DNA from: Halioglobus japonicus
Lineage (GTDB): Bacteria; Pseudomonadota; Gammaproteobacteria; Pseudomonadales; Halieaceae
Direction: 5' to 3'
Length of the DNA: 64,000 nt
NCBI RefSeq assembly: GCF_001983995.1
Contig: NZ_CP019450.1
Location: 434,001-498,000 of the forward strand
The position numbers were made by a program, and so were the translations under genes. This document shows, in pieces, positions 17,893 through 26,271 of this stretch (position 1 is its first letter; every line of letters begins with the position of its first letter). The notes under the pieces were generated by a model. It did not search any database, was not told where the DNA came from, and was given only the letters and a program-made list of their open reading frames with translations.

Positions 17893-18961
17893 TCACGGTC
17901 ACCGGCACCTGCTTGCCGCGAACCTCAACTGCCAGGGCTGTACCCGGCTCTCCCAGGTCGCGCTCAATAAACGCCATGGCAATGGGGCCACCGTAGCTGG
18001 CGCCAAAGGCTGCAGAGCAGACCTCTCCCACCTTATGACCGCTCTGATCGACCACCGGCTGACCTTCTCGAACGGGTCGCTTGCCGTCAACAGCCAGGCC
18101 AACCCGACGCAACGCCGGCTTGTTTTGCATACAATCGAAAATCACATCCGCACCCGGAAAGCCTCCGGGGCGCGCGCCATCAGGGCGACGCACCTTGCTG
18201 ATAGACCACAGCAGGCCCGCCTGAACAGGATCGATCTCGGTGCTGAGTTCATGGCCGTACAGGCACAACCCCGCTTCCAAGCGCAGTGAATCCCGGGCGC
18301 CAAGTCCAATCGGCTCAACCTGGGTAAACGCCAATAGGCGACGAGCCAGAACATCGGCTGCCGCTGCGGGGACTGAAATTTCGAATCCATCCTCGCCGGT
18401 ATAACCGGAGCAGGTGATGTAGACCTCGACCCCATCGATTTGCGCGCGACAACCTTGCATGAACACCAGCTCCGCAGCGGCCGGACATAGCTCAGCCATG
18501 ACTTCGCGAGCGGCAGGTCCCTGCAGTGCCAACAGGGCCTGGTCAGTCAGCACTTCCAGCGTCTGACCGGCAAGATGCGCCTGTAGGTGCTCGATATCCT
18601 GCGCCTTGCAGGCAGCATTGACCACCAGGAAGAACCGGTCTTCGGCCCAGCGGGTAATAATCAAATCGTCGAGCACGCCGCCCTGCTCATTGGTAAACAG
18701 CGCGTAGGTCTGGCCGTCGACCGCCAGCCCTTCAATATCCACCGGCACCAGGGACTCGAGCATCGCAGCTGTTCCAGCGCCCGTGATAATCACCTGCCCC
18801 ATATGCGAGACATCAAACAGTCCAGCCGCAGCCCGGGTATGCAAATGCTCCTTGATGATGCCGGAGGGATACTGCACGGGCATATCATAGCCAGCAAAAG
18901 GCACCATCTTGGCACCGAGTTCGCGGTGCAATCCATCCAGGGGTGTGGTCAGCAGGCTCAT
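17852..18961 (-). CDS. gcvT: Glycine cleavage system T protein (aminomethyltransferase)
   Basis: 369 aa, ATG at 18961. Opening 'TTPLDGLHRELGAKMVPFAGYDMPVQYPSG' and 'AGLFDVSHMGQVIITG' are diagnostic; 'GYTGEDGFEISVP' and 'GLGARDSLRLEAGLCLYGHEL' follow. It transfers the methylene group from the H-protein-bound intermediate to tetrahydrofolate. gcvH and gcvP are not adjacent within this window, and the downstream neighbour (batD) is convergent, so gcvT is on its own transcript here. No glycine riboswitch is recognisable in the 130-nt upstream gap. Confidence 0.95.
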   Translation of the reverse strand: MSLLTTPLDGLHRELGAKMVPFAGYDMPVQYPSGIIKEHLHTRAAAGLFDVSHMGQVIITGAGTAAMLESLVPVDIEGLAVDGQTYALFTNEQGGVLDDLIITRWAEDRFFLVVNAACKAQDIEHLQAHLAGQTLEVLTDQALLALQGPAAREVMAELCPAAAELVFMQGCRAQIDGVEVYITCSGYTGEDGFEISVPAAAADVLARRLLAFTQVEPIGLGARDSLRLEAGLCLYGHELSTEIDPVQAGLLWSISKVRRPDGARPGGFPGADVIFDCMQNKPALRRVGLAVDGKRPVREGQPVVDQSGHKVGEVCSAAFGASYGGPIAMAFIERDLGEPGTALAVEVRGKQVPVTVTKMPFCPQRYHRG

Positions 18962-19093
18962 GGTCAGGCTCCGGGAATAAGAGAAGAAGCCGGCACTCTA
19001 CCCACAGCCCGGTGCCGGTGCAACTGCTGTCCGACTGGCGAGCCAGGCGAGGTTCGGGGATAATGCGCGCCCCCGAATTACCAGGACTGGCCC

Positions 19094-19603
19094 GTGTACA
19101 AATTCAATACCGTCAATCTGATTGGCATGCCCGGTGCGGGCAAAAGTACCGTTGGCGTGATTCTGGCCAAGCAAACCGGCCTGCGCTTTGTCGACACCGA
19201 TCTCGACATCCAGGTCCGCGAGAACGCCACGCTGCAGGAAATCGTCGACAGCGAGGGTTATCTGCGCCTGCGCGAGATCGAGCACGATGTGCTCATGGAA
19301 CTGGACCTGGACCACGCGCTGATATCTACAGGTGGCAGCGTGGTCTACAGCGAAGATGCCATGGCGCGCCTCGCCGCCGCCGGTCCCATTGTCTATCTGC
19401 AGGCCGACCTGGCAACGCTGGAAGCGCGGGTGGCTGCCGCGCCACCGCGGGGCATTGCCAGTGACAGCGACGACGGGTTCGCCGGTGTCTATGCGGAGCG
19501 GACCCCGCTTTACGAGCGCTACAGCGACATCACGATCAACGCCACCGCGGGGACGGCAGATCAGGTGGCCGCCGCCATTCTCGCGCAGCTGGAACAGCTG
19601 TAG
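19094..19603 (+). CDS. Shikimate kinase-like P-loop kinase
   Basis: 169 aa, GTG start. Walker A 'LIGMPGAGKSTVGVILAK', then 'FVDTDLDIQVRENATLQEIVDSEGYLRLREIE' and 'ALISTGGSVVYSEDAM' match shikimate kinase. The lid region differs from AroK: instead of the usual RPLL it has 'PPRGIASDSDDGFAGVYAERTPLYERYSD'. It may be a true shikimate kinase variant or a relative with another substrate. It lies divergent from gcvT with 132 nt between. Confidence 0.8.
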   Translation: MYKFNTVNLIGMPGAGKSTVGVILAKQTGLRFVDTDLDIQVRENATLQEIVDSEGYLRLREIEHDVLMELDLDHALISTGGSVVYSEDAMARLAAAGPIVYLQADLATLEARVAAAPPRGIASDSDDGFAGVYAERTPLYERYSDITINATAGTADQVAAAILAQLEQL

Positions 19604-19604
19604 T

Positions 19605-19619
19605 GGACATGTCCGGACA
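19605..19619. promoter_or_regulatory. Two overlapping 10-bp palindromes upstream of the sigma-54 promoter
   Basis: GGACATGTCC (19605-19614) and TGTCCGGACA (19610-19619) overlap by five bases, about 43-57 nt upstream of the -24 element. They could be part of a binding site for an enhancer-binding protein, although such sites usually lie further upstream. The role is inferred from position only. Confidence 0.35.
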
Positions 19620-19661
19620 GCACCTGGAGCCCACTATCCTTCGATTTACCGAGTCTGCCGC

Positions 19662-19677
19662 TGGCACGGCCTTTGCA
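19662..19677 (+). promoter_or_regulatory. Sigma-54 (RpoN) promoter
   Basis: TGGCACGGCCTTTGCA fits the -24/-12 consensus TGGCACG-N4-TTGCW exactly, with a C before the TGG as preferred. Transcription should start near 19688. No gene starts within 200 nt downstream; instead a strongly folded region begins at 19684. Seen directly in the sequence; activity is inferred. Confidence 0.75.
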
Positions 19678-19683
19678 AATTAA

Positions 19684-19783
19684 CTGTCGAGGCGGCCCGC
19701 ATCTCTGCACTAATGGGCACCCGGCGACAAGGACGTCAACGGAGCGCAGAGAACACCATGGAGGGTGGCGGGCCGCCCGACAG
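19684..19783 (+). ncRNA. Candidate structured small RNA with GGA-loop hairpins
   Basis: Directly behind the sigma-54 promoter. Outer stem: 19684-19700 pairs with 19768-19783 (16 bp with a single bulged A). Inner stem: TCTCTGC (19702-19708) with GCAGAGA (19746-19752). Side hairpin CACC-ATGGAG-GGTG (19754-19767) and hairpin GAC-AAGGAC-GTC (19726-19737) each expose an A-N-GGA motif in the loop; a third ACGGA lies at 19740-19743. Such loops are what CsrA/RsmA proteins bind in RsmY/Z/CsrB sponges. No convincing open frame. The 3' end is unknown: a weak GCAAAAA/TTTTTTGC pairing follows at 19790-19825. It could alternatively be the 5' leader of the gene at 19898. Confidence 0.5.
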
Positions 19784-19876
19784 CTACCGGCAAAAAGTTA
19801 GTATTCCCAACGTCGATATTTTTTGCTTAACTCCGCCTTGAGGCATGCTTAAACGAGCTGGCCCTTGGTTTTTGTG

Positions 19877-19898
19877 TAAATCATCGGGAGGTGATTTA
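19877..19898 (+). promoter_or_regulatory. Hairpin presenting the Shine-Dalgarno in its loop
   Basis: TAAATCA (19877-19883) pairs perfectly with TGATTTA (19892-19898); the loop TCGGGAGG holds the ribosome site of the gene at 19898, and the stem includes the A of its ATG. A GGA in a hairpin loop over the ribosome site is the classical CsrA/RsmA repression geometry. It could also be a temperature-sensitive stem. Confidence 0.5.
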
Positions 19899-20119
19899 TG
19901 GGAGAGCGCAACCAGGAACCGAATACTTCGGAACCCCTGGAGGATATGTTCGAACCCGGCCTGGGCGACATGTCCGACGAGGACCTGGCCGAACTGGCCC
20001 CGCTGGCCTCGGACAAGCAACGCCTGGCGGAGAAACGCCGCCGCGCTGAGCAACGTCTGGAAGAGAAACGCCTGCGGGACGAGTTAGGTTACTACGATCT
20101 GGAGCTGGACGACTTCTAG
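19898..20119 (+). CDS. Small PA3496-family protein
   Basis: 73 aa with GGGAGGTG eight bases before the ATG. Highly charged: an acidic N-terminal half (EPGLGDMSDEDLAELAPL) and a helical, Arg/Glu-rich C-terminal half (RRRAEQRLEEKRLRDELGYYDLELDDF). This resembles the short PA3496-type proteins tentatively linked to the envelope; no enzymatic motif. Its ribosome site sits in a hairpin loop and a sigma-54 promoter plus folded RNA lie 220 nt upstream, so post-transcriptional control is plausible. Confidence 0.65.
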   Translation: MGERNQEPNTSEPLEDMFEPGLGDMSDEDLAELAPLASDKQRLAEKRRRAEQRLEEKRLRDELGYYDLELDDF

Positions 20120-20277
20120 TCGGCGCAAGCCACTGAAGTTTCGCTGACTTTGGGCGCAGGCACGGCCGCCACGGGGCAACCGGTGGTGACAGGGTCGGCT
20201 TCGCAGCTTTCAAACCCCACCCTCTTCCCGCACACCCGGCTCTCGCGCTAGCATGCGCAATCAGGGGGAGCCAATTT

Positions 20278-20484
20278 ATGCCAGAAATAAAACACGAAGT
20301 TCGGCCCGTCGACGTCAATTACCTGTGCGACAAATGCAACCAGGGAATGATGGCCCAATGTGGATTCATGGACGAAACCAGCGGTGACATCGAGCACCGC
20401 TGCCTGATCTGCGATCACAAGCAGACGTTTCAGTGGCGCGCATACCCAGGCATTGATTACATCGGCGCCGACGAAGCCCTATAA
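20278..20484 (+). CDS. Small zinc-ribbon protein
   Basis: 68 aa, preceded by GGGGGAG. Two Cys-x-x-Cys knuckles, CDKC and CLIC, separated by about 34 residues, suggest a single zinc ribbon: 'VNYLCDKCNQGMM...HRCLICDHKQTFQWRAYPGIDY'. The family is unnamed to me; similar short proteins occur in gammaproteobacteria as hypothetical genes. Its stop overlaps the mtnA stop on the other strand by a few bases. Confidence 0.65.
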   Translation: MPEIKHEVRPVDVNYLCDKCNQGMMAQCGFMDETSGDIEHRCLICDHKQTFQWRAYPGIDYIGADEAL

Positions 20485-21561
20485 ATCGTACAGCTGTGCG
20501 CGCAACGCCTGGAGTCCGGCAGGGTCAGCCGTACAGCAGCCGTGCTCGGTGATCAGCGCCGACACCAGGCGAGCTGGCGTGACATCGAATGCAGGATTAG
20601 CGGCACGGGTGCCGGCCGCAGCCAGATTGATCTGGCGCGACTCACCTGCCCCGTCGACACCCGCCATCGCCAGCACCTCGCCACTGTCGCGGGCTTCAAT
20701 GGGAATGTGTTCACCGGCGTCACAACGCCAGTCGACCGTGGACGCAGGCAAGGCGACATAAAAAGGAATGTTGTTGTCTGTGGCGGCCAGCGCCTTCAGA
20801 TAAGTCCCTATCTTGTTACAGACATCGCCATTAGCGGCGGTACGGTCTGAGCCGACAACGACGCAATCGACCAGACCCTCGCGCATCAACTGCCCGCAGC
20901 TGTTATCAGCAACCACCGTGCAGGGCACACCGGCGCGCTGCAACTCCCAGGCCGACAAGTTCACACCCTGATTCCTGGGACGGGTTTCCGACACCCACAC
21001 GTGCACGTTGAGTCCCGCTTCCACAGCCTTGTAAACCGGTGCCAGCGCAGTACCCCACTGAATCGTTGCCAGCCAGCCAGCATTGCAATGGGTCATCACG
21101 TTCAGCGTGTCGCCGCGCTGAGCCTCACGCAATAGTGGCAGACCGACTTCACCGATACGCGCACAACTGGCGATGTCCTCGGCGCGCAATTCCACGGCGC
21201 GTTGCCACGCCGCCTCAGCCCGGGCAAAGGGCATCAGCTCGCCAACCTCATCGCGAACCTGTTCCAGGGCCCAGCGCAGGTTCACCGCGGTGGGGCGGGT
21301 TGCGAGCAGCTTATCGTAAGCGACGGCCAGGCCCTGATCACTCGAATCATCACGCAACCCATGGGCCAACCCAAAGGCCGCGGTAATGCCGATCAGGGGT
21401 GCGCCCCGCACCTGCATGGCACTGATGGCATGGCAATAGTCCTCCAGTGATTCGAGGTGCACCCAGCGCAGCGTGTGAGGCAATAAGGTCTGATCAATGA
21501 CCTCTACCGCGCCGGATGTAGCGTCCCAGCGCAGGCTGGACAAGTCATCCGATGAAAACAC
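20479..21561 (-). CDS. mtnA: S-methyl-5-thioribose-1-phosphate isomerase
   Basis: 360 aa, GTG start at 21561. Signature segments: 'AISAMQVRGAPLIGITAAFGLA', 'VMTHCNAGWLATIQWGTALAPVYKA' (catalytic Cys) and 'VVVGSDRTAANGDVCNKIGTYLKALAA' (catalytic Asp). It isomerises methylthioribose-1-phosphate to methylthioribulose-1-phosphate in the methionine salvage pathway. It starts 2 nt after the stop of the membrane protein gene, so the two are co-transcribed with puuA upstream. Polyamine synthesis yields methylthioadenosine, so the grouping with a glutamylpolyamine synthetase makes metabolic sense. Confidence 0.95.
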   Translation of the reverse strand: MFSSDDLSSLRWDATSGAVEVIDQTLLPHTLRWVHLESLEDYCHAISAMQVRGAPLIGITAAFGLAHGLRDDSSDQGLAVAYDKLLATRPTAVNLRWALEQVRDEVGELMPFARAEAAWQRAVELRAEDIASCARIGEVGLPLLREAQRGDTLNVMTHCNAGWLATIQWGTALAPVYKAVEAGLNVHVWVSETRPRNQGVNLSAWELQRAGVPCTVVADNSCGQLMREGLVDCVVVGSDRTAANGDVCNKIGTYLKALAATDNNIPFYVALPASTVDWRCDAGEHIPIEARDSGEVLAMAGVDGAGESRQINLAAAGTRAANPAFDVTPARLVSALITEHGCCTADPAGLQALRAQLYDL

Positions 21562-21563
21562 GC

Positions 21564-22427
21564 TCAGGCTTCCTGTGCAGTGGCATTCTCGGTATGGGAA
21601 GTTTCATGCTGCCATTCAAACACGTTCAGCTCGATGAAAATAAACGCAAACAGCCACAGTGCCGCATCCCAGAAGTCGAGGAAGTCACCTGCCACACCCC
21701 AGTAACCCGCTGCGCCAAACAAGGTGCCGTACAGCGCGAACTTAATCCACTTGGTGAAGGCCATAATCTGGTCAGACAGGTTACCGCGCAACTGCAGGCG
21801 GACTTCAACTTCCAGCATGATGACAACCAACAACCAGGCGGCGGAGTTGATGACATCCGTCCAGGCCAGGGCCCGGGCCGCGGCCAGCACCTCGCTCTCG
21901 GAGACAATCTGGAATCCGTTGAGCTGAAACCATTGGTTACCGGATACCGCACAGCTGGCTGCATCCAGCGGGACATACTCGTCGATATCAACCTGCATCG
22001 ACAATCCCTGATCCAGCGACGCGCAAGGGTCGAAACCCACCAACGGAGAGGCGTCGTAGAGCATGGTGAGTTCGGCGTAGTAGCCAGTAAAAGCGTAGTA
22101 CACCGCGGCATAACAGAGCAAGCGCACCCAGTGCAGACCGCGCTTAACCCAACCCTGAATACGATTGTCATCGAGCACCGATGTCTCCAGCTCAAAGAGC
22201 AGCAAGAGCAACACCCAGGCGGTGGTATCAATGGTGGCGGAAAAGACCTGAATAATCTGCGAGGGCTCAAAGCCATCGACAAAGGTGTGCTCCAGCGCGC
22301 CCAATTCCTCCTGCAAGAACAGGAAAACATTGAATGTCAGCAACACATAGACCAGGTATTTAACGCCGGTGTAAAGGCGATAGTTGAAATCGCTGCCGCC
22401 TAGCAGCGTGTCCGAATCTTTCGTCAT
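21564..22427 (-). CDS. Multi-pass membrane protein of unknown function
   Basis: 287 aa with about six or seven hydrophobic segments (for example VLLTFNVFLFL, AWVLLLLLFEL, LLCYAAVYYAFTGYY, AAWLLVVIMLEVEVRL, LYGTLFGAAGYWG, ALWLFAFIFIELNVF). A soluble, acidic insertion of about 55 residues sits in the middle (GFDPCASLDQGLSMQVDIDEYVPLDAASC), with two cysteines that could pair on the periplasmic side. I recognise no family. It lies between puuA (7 nt) and mtnA (2 nt), so it is surely in their operon. Confidence 0.75.
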   Translation of the reverse strand: MTKDSDTLLGGSDFNYRLYTGVKYLVYVLLTFNVFLFLQEELGALEHTFVDGFEPSQIIQVFSATIDTTAWVLLLLLFELETSVLDDNRIQGWVKRGLHWVRLLCYAAVYYAFTGYYAELTMLYDASPLVGFDPCASLDQGLSMQVDIDEYVPLDAASCAVSGNQWFQLNGFQIVSESEVLAAARALAWTDVINSAAWLLVVIMLEVEVRLQLRGNLSDQIMAFTKWIKFALYGTLFGAAGYWGVAGDFLDFWDAALWLFAFIFIELNVFEWQHETSHTENATAQEA

Positions 22428-22434
22428 TCCAGTA

Positions 22435-23784
22435 TCAAACCTGCAGCAGCAAGTGCTCCCGCTCCCAGGAAGAAATTACCCGGTTAAATTCTTCGAACTC
22501 ATCGCGCTTGACCGCGGCAAAGGCCTTCAGGAACAGCGGATCAAACACTTCGCGAACCTCGGGCGAGTTATCCAGATTCCGCAGACCTTCCTCCAGACTG
22601 CGGGCAATTTCCACCTCGTCCTCATTGGCCGTACCCTGGTGCGGTTCGGTGGGCTTCAATTTGCCTTTCATCCCGAGGTAGCCGGACGCCAAAGTAGCCG
22701 CCATAGCGAGGTACGGGTTGGTGTCAGCCCCGGGGAAGCGGTTCTCTACCCGCGTCGCCGCCGCACTGCTCTCAGGCACCCGGAAAGCAGTCGTGCGATT
22801 GTCCAGACCCCAATTGAGGTTGATCGGCGCCGAAATATCGGGCGCCAGGCGACGGTAGGAGTTCACATTGGGCGCATAGAATGCAATCAACTCAGGCGTG
22901 TAGTGCTGCAGGCCGGCGATATAGCTGAGGAAGGTTTCCGTATGTTCGCCATCGGGCGTGACAAAGATATTCTCTCCCGTATCAGCGCGCACAATACTCT
23001 GGTGAATATGCAGCGCGCTGCCACACTCATTCTGCATGGGCTTGGCCATAAAGGTCGCGTAAATGCCATGCTTATGCGCGGTTTCGCGGATAGTGCGCTT
23101 GAAGATGAAGACCTGGTCGGCCAGATCCATGGCGTTGCCATGCAAAAAGTTGATCTCCATTTGCGCGGCGCCATTTTCGTGGATCAGCGTGTCCACCGCC
23201 AGGTTCTGCGCCTCGGCGTAGTCGTACATGTCTTCCACGAAATCTTCGAACTCTGCAACAGCATCGATGCTGTAAGACAAACGTGAAGTTTCGCGACGAC
23301 CAGAACGGCCGCTGGGAGGAATCAGGACATTGTCGGGATTGGTATTGCGATCGACGAGGAAAAATTCTACTTCCGGCGCCACCACCGGTTGCAGCCCCTC
23401 GGCTTCGTAAAGCTCCAGCACCCTGCGCAGCACATTGCGGCTAGACAGCGGGTGGGGCTCACCGTTCTGCTTGTAACAGTCGTGAATAATCTGGGCGGTC
23501 GGCTCGCGAGCCCAGGGCACCACTCGCATGGTGTTCGGGTCTGGCCGGAGAATCATATCGGTGTCGGTAGGCTCGACCAACTCCCAATGCTCGTCGCTGT
23601 ACTCTCCGGTGACACTTTGCACCATAATGCTTTCGGGGAGTTTGGGCTCGCCCATGTCGAGAAATTGGTGCGCGGGGATGAATTTGCCCCGTGCGTTACC
23701 GGTCATGTCTGGCACCAGCACTTCTACTTCGGAGATCTGGTGCTGCTTGAGCCAGTCCTTAATGGCCTGGGTATCGGTACTCAT
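22435..23784 (-). CDS. puuA: Glutamine synthetase family, probable gamma-glutamylputrescine synthetase
   Basis: 449 aa, ATG 23784. Contains 'PDMTGNARGKFIPAHQFL', 'VAPEVEFFLVDRNTNPD', 'ENGAAQMEINFLHGNAMDLADQVFIFKR', 'MQNECGSALHIHQSIV' and 'RLAPDISAPINLNWGLDNRTTAFRVPESSAAATRVENRFPGADTNPYLAMAA', all typical of the PuuA/GlnA4 branch rather than GlnA. It would ligate glutamate to a polyamine using ATP. The gene is divergent from a PuuB-like oxidase at 23909, strongly supporting polyamine catabolism. Confidence 0.85.
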   Translation of the reverse strand: MSTDTQAIKDWLKQHQISEVEVLVPDMTGNARGKFIPAHQFLDMGEPKLPESIMVQSVTGEYSDEHWELVEPTDTDMILRPDPNTMRVVPWAREPTAQIIHDCYKQNGEPHPLSSRNVLRRVLELYEAEGLQPVVAPEVEFFLVDRNTNPDNVLIPPSGRSGRRETSRLSYSIDAVAEFEDFVEDMYDYAEAQNLAVDTLIHENGAAQMEINFLHGNAMDLADQVFIFKRTIRETAHKHGIYATFMAKPMQNECGSALHIHQSIVRADTGENIFVTPDGEHTETFLSYIAGLQHYTPELIAFYAPNVNSYRRLAPDISAPINLNWGLDNRTTAFRVPESSAAATRVENRFPGADTNPYLAMAATLASGYLGMKGKLKPTEPHQGTANEDEVEIARSLEEGLRNLDNSPEVREVFDPLFLKAFAAVKRDEFEEFNRVISSWEREHLLLQV

Positions 23785-23908
23785 AAAATGTCCACATTGC
23801 CTAAAAATTCAGTATCGCGGGCCGCGACATCCGGTTCAAGGGCAAAACAAGGGAGCTACCCCGAACGTGTTATCAGCGGCGGGTTCAGCTTCGGAGTATA
23901 GTTCGGTC

Positions 23909-25192
23909 ATGCAAAACCTACCTCATGTCGACTCCTGGTACGCCGCCTCGGCTAACCAGTCACTGGATTTCCCCCCGTTGTTGGGCGAAGCAGAAGCTGA
24001 TGTATGCGTGATTGGCGGTGGATACACCGGCCTGTCCACGGCAATTCATCTGCGCAAACAGGGCTACTCCGTGGTCGTACTGGAGGCCAACAAAGTGGGC
24101 TGGGGCGCCTCGGGTCGCAACGGCGGCCATGTCGGCACCGGCCAGCGAGCAGACCAGGAAACACTCGAGGAACTGGTAGGCCTGGAGCACGCCAGGGCAC
24201 TCTGGCAGCTGGGGCTGGAGGCGGTGGATACGGTGTGCGAGCTGATCGACACCCACGCCATTGATTGCGAACTGAAATACGGCAACCTGCACGTGGCCTC
24301 CAAGGCGAAAGAGCAGCCCGACCTGATGGCGGAAGTCGAGCACCTGGAGCGTGTTTACGGTTACGACAAGATTCGCTACGTGCCCCCCCAGGAACTGGCG
24401 CAGATGACCTCCGGCCAGGGACTTCACGGCGGCGTACTGGACACGGGGTCCCGCCATCTACACCCTCTGAACTACGCTCTGGGCTTGGCCCGGGCCGCCC
24501 GCGATCTCGGCGCTACAGTACATGAAGGTAGCCGCGTTACCGCTTATACGGAGTCCAACGGCGTCACGGTGAGCACCGATCAGGGCACCGTCAAGGCCAA
24601 ACAGCTGGTGCTGGCCTGTAACGGCTATCTGGAAAAGCTGGAGCCGCGCACCGCGGGCCGCATCATGCCCATTAACAACTACATGCTGGCCACCGAACCT
24701 CTGCCCGAAGCATTGTGTCGACAGCTGATTCGCGACGACACCTCGATGTCCGACAGCCTGTTTGTGATCGACTACTGGAAGCTCTCGGCAGACAACCGGC
24801 TGCTGTTTGGCGGCGGCGAATCTTACACCCGCAAATTCCCCCGAGATATTGGCAGTTTTGTGCGCAAGTATATGCTGAAAATCTACCCCGAACTGGCCGA
24901 CACCCGGATTGAATACGGCTGGGGAGGCACCCTGGCGATTACCATGAACCGAATGCCGGATTTCGGGCGGCTCTCGGCCAACATTTTTTACGCCCACGGC
25001 TACTCGGGCCACGGCGTGCCTATTGCCACCCTGGCCGGAAAATTGCTGGCCGAGGCGATTGCCGGAGATGCGGAGCGCTTTGATGTCATGGCTTCGGTTC
25101 CTTCCAGAACCTTCCCAGGCGGCACCCTGCTGCGCTGGCCAGGCCTGGTCGCCGGCATGTTGTTCTACTCCCTGCGCGACCGACTCGGCTGA
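23909..25192 (+). CDS. puuB: FAD-dependent oxidoreductase, probable gamma-glutamylputrescine oxidase
   Basis: 427 aa from ATG 23909 (MQNLPHVDSWYAASA); the open frame extends upstream into the puuA gene and is not used. FAD-binding Rossmann motif 'DVCVIGGGYTGLSTAIHL', then 'VGWGASGRNGGHVGTGQRADQE' and a C-terminal 'YGWGGTLAITMNRMPDFGRL...YAHGYSGHGVPIATLAGKLLAEA', the DAO-type fold of PuuB. It oxidises the gamma-glutamylated amine made by PuuA. Only 124 nt separate the divergent starts. Confidence 0.87.
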   Translation: MQNLPHVDSWYAASANQSLDFPPLLGEAEADVCVIGGGYTGLSTAIHLRKQGYSVVVLEANKVGWGASGRNGGHVGTGQRADQETLEELVGLEHARALWQLGLEAVDTVCELIDTHAIDCELKYGNLHVASKAKEQPDLMAEVEHLERVYGYDKIRYVPPQELAQMTSGQGLHGGVLDTGSRHLHPLNYALGLARAARDLGATVHEGSRVTAYTESNGVTVSTDQGTVKAKQLVLACNGYLEKLEPRTAGRIMPINNYMLATEPLPEALCRQLIRDDTSMSDSLFVIDYWKLSADNRLLFGGGESYTRKFPRDIGSFVRKYMLKIYPELADTRIEYGWGGTLAITMNRMPDFGRLSANIFYAHGYSGHGVPIATLAGKLLAEAIAGDAERFDVMASVPSRTFPGGTLLRWPGLVAGMLFYSLRDRLG

Positions 25193-25258
25193 GATACACG
25201 CATTCAGCCGCGGCAGGGAGGCCGCGCAACCGCGATCGATCGCTGGTAAAATACCCCC

Positions 25259-26263
25259 GTGATCCCGCAAACCGAACTACATATCTGTGACTGGCGGTCA
25301 GAGTTACGCCACGCTGTCTCCGACGGCGAGACACTGCTTGCCCGCCTCCAGCTGAACCCCGAGCAGTTGGGTTACTCGGCACTTGCCGCACGCGACTTTC
25401 CTGTCCTGGTACCGCGCCCCTATTTACAGCGCATCACACCTGGCGACCCCGATGACCCGCTATTGCGACAAGTCCTCGCTACAGGTCAGGAAACACTGGT
25501 CGAACCGGGCTACAGCGACGACCCCGTCGGAGAGACCGGCGCGACCATCCAGCGCCCCGGCGTTATCCAGAAGTACCGCGGCCGGGTATTACTTATTCTT
25601 GCCGGTGGCTGCGCGATTAATTGTCGCTACTGCTTCCGCCGCCACTTTCCCTACCAGGAAAACCGCAACAGCCGCCAGGAGTGGCTGCAGGCGCTCGAAC
25701 ATGTGGCCGCGGACACCAGTATTACCGAGGTCATCCTGTCCGGCGGTGACCCGCTGCTGGTCGCCGACGCTGCACTCGCGGAACTTGTCGCGACCATCGC
25801 GGCCATTCCACACGTCAGGCGCCTACGCGTGCACACCCGGCTTCCGGTGGTCATTCCACAACGGGTTACCGACGGGCTGCTCCAGGCACTCACCGGTTCG
25901 CGACTGCGCTGTGTCATGGTGATTCACAGCAATCACGCCCGCGAACTGGATGCGTCCGTGGCGCAGGCCATGCAGCGGCTGCGGGAGGCTGATGTGGAAT
26001 TACTTAACCAGTCAGTACTGCTGGCCGGCGTAAACAACCACGCGGCAACACTTGTCAATCTCAGTGAGCGTTTGTTCGAGATCGGCGTGCGCCCCTACTA
26101 CCTGCACTTACTCGACAAAGTCCGCGGGGCGGCTCACTTCGATGTCCCTCAAGCAGAGGGTATTGCGCTCATAGATGCCATGGCGACCGAGCTACCCGGC
26201 TATCTGGTGCCACGATTAGTGCACGAGGAAGCGGGTCAGCCCGGTAAAACACGGATTGCCTGA
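25259..26263 (+). CDS. epmB: EF-P beta-lysylation protein (lysine 2,3-aminomutase homologue)
   Basis: 334 aa, GTG start. Radical-SAM cluster 'GGCAINCRYCFRRHFPYQ' (CxxxCxxC), 'ILSGGDPLLV', 'RLRVHTRLPVVIP', and PLP-lysine region 'YYLHLLDKVRGAAHF'. The length and lack of long extensions match EpmB, which converts lysine to beta-lysine for modification of elongation factor P. efp and epmA are not in the window. Confidence 0.93.
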   Translation: MIPQTELHICDWRSELRHAVSDGETLLARLQLNPEQLGYSALAARDFPVLVPRPYLQRITPGDPDDPLLRQVLATGQETLVEPGYSDDPVGETGATIQRPGVIQKYRGRVLLILAGGCAINCRYCFRRHFPYQENRNSRQEWLQALEHVAADTSITEVILSGGDPLLVADAALAELVATIAAIPHVRRLRVHTRLPVVIPQRVTDGLLQALTGSRLRCVMVIHSNHARELDASVAQAMQRLREADVELLNQSVLLAGVNNHAATLVNLSERLFEIGVRPYYLHLLDKVRGAAHFDVPQAEGIALIDAMATELPGYLVPRLVHEEAGQPGKTRIA

Positions 26264-26271
26264 TCCAGATA

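Noticed and set aside
18962-19093. Glycine riboswitch before gcvT
   Set aside because: The gap is short and shows none of the conserved aptamer elements that I can recognise.
24458-25270. 270-aa minus-strand frame opposite the FAD oxidoreductase
   Set aside because: Composition is that of an antisense shadow, without family motifs; the plus-strand gene is clear.
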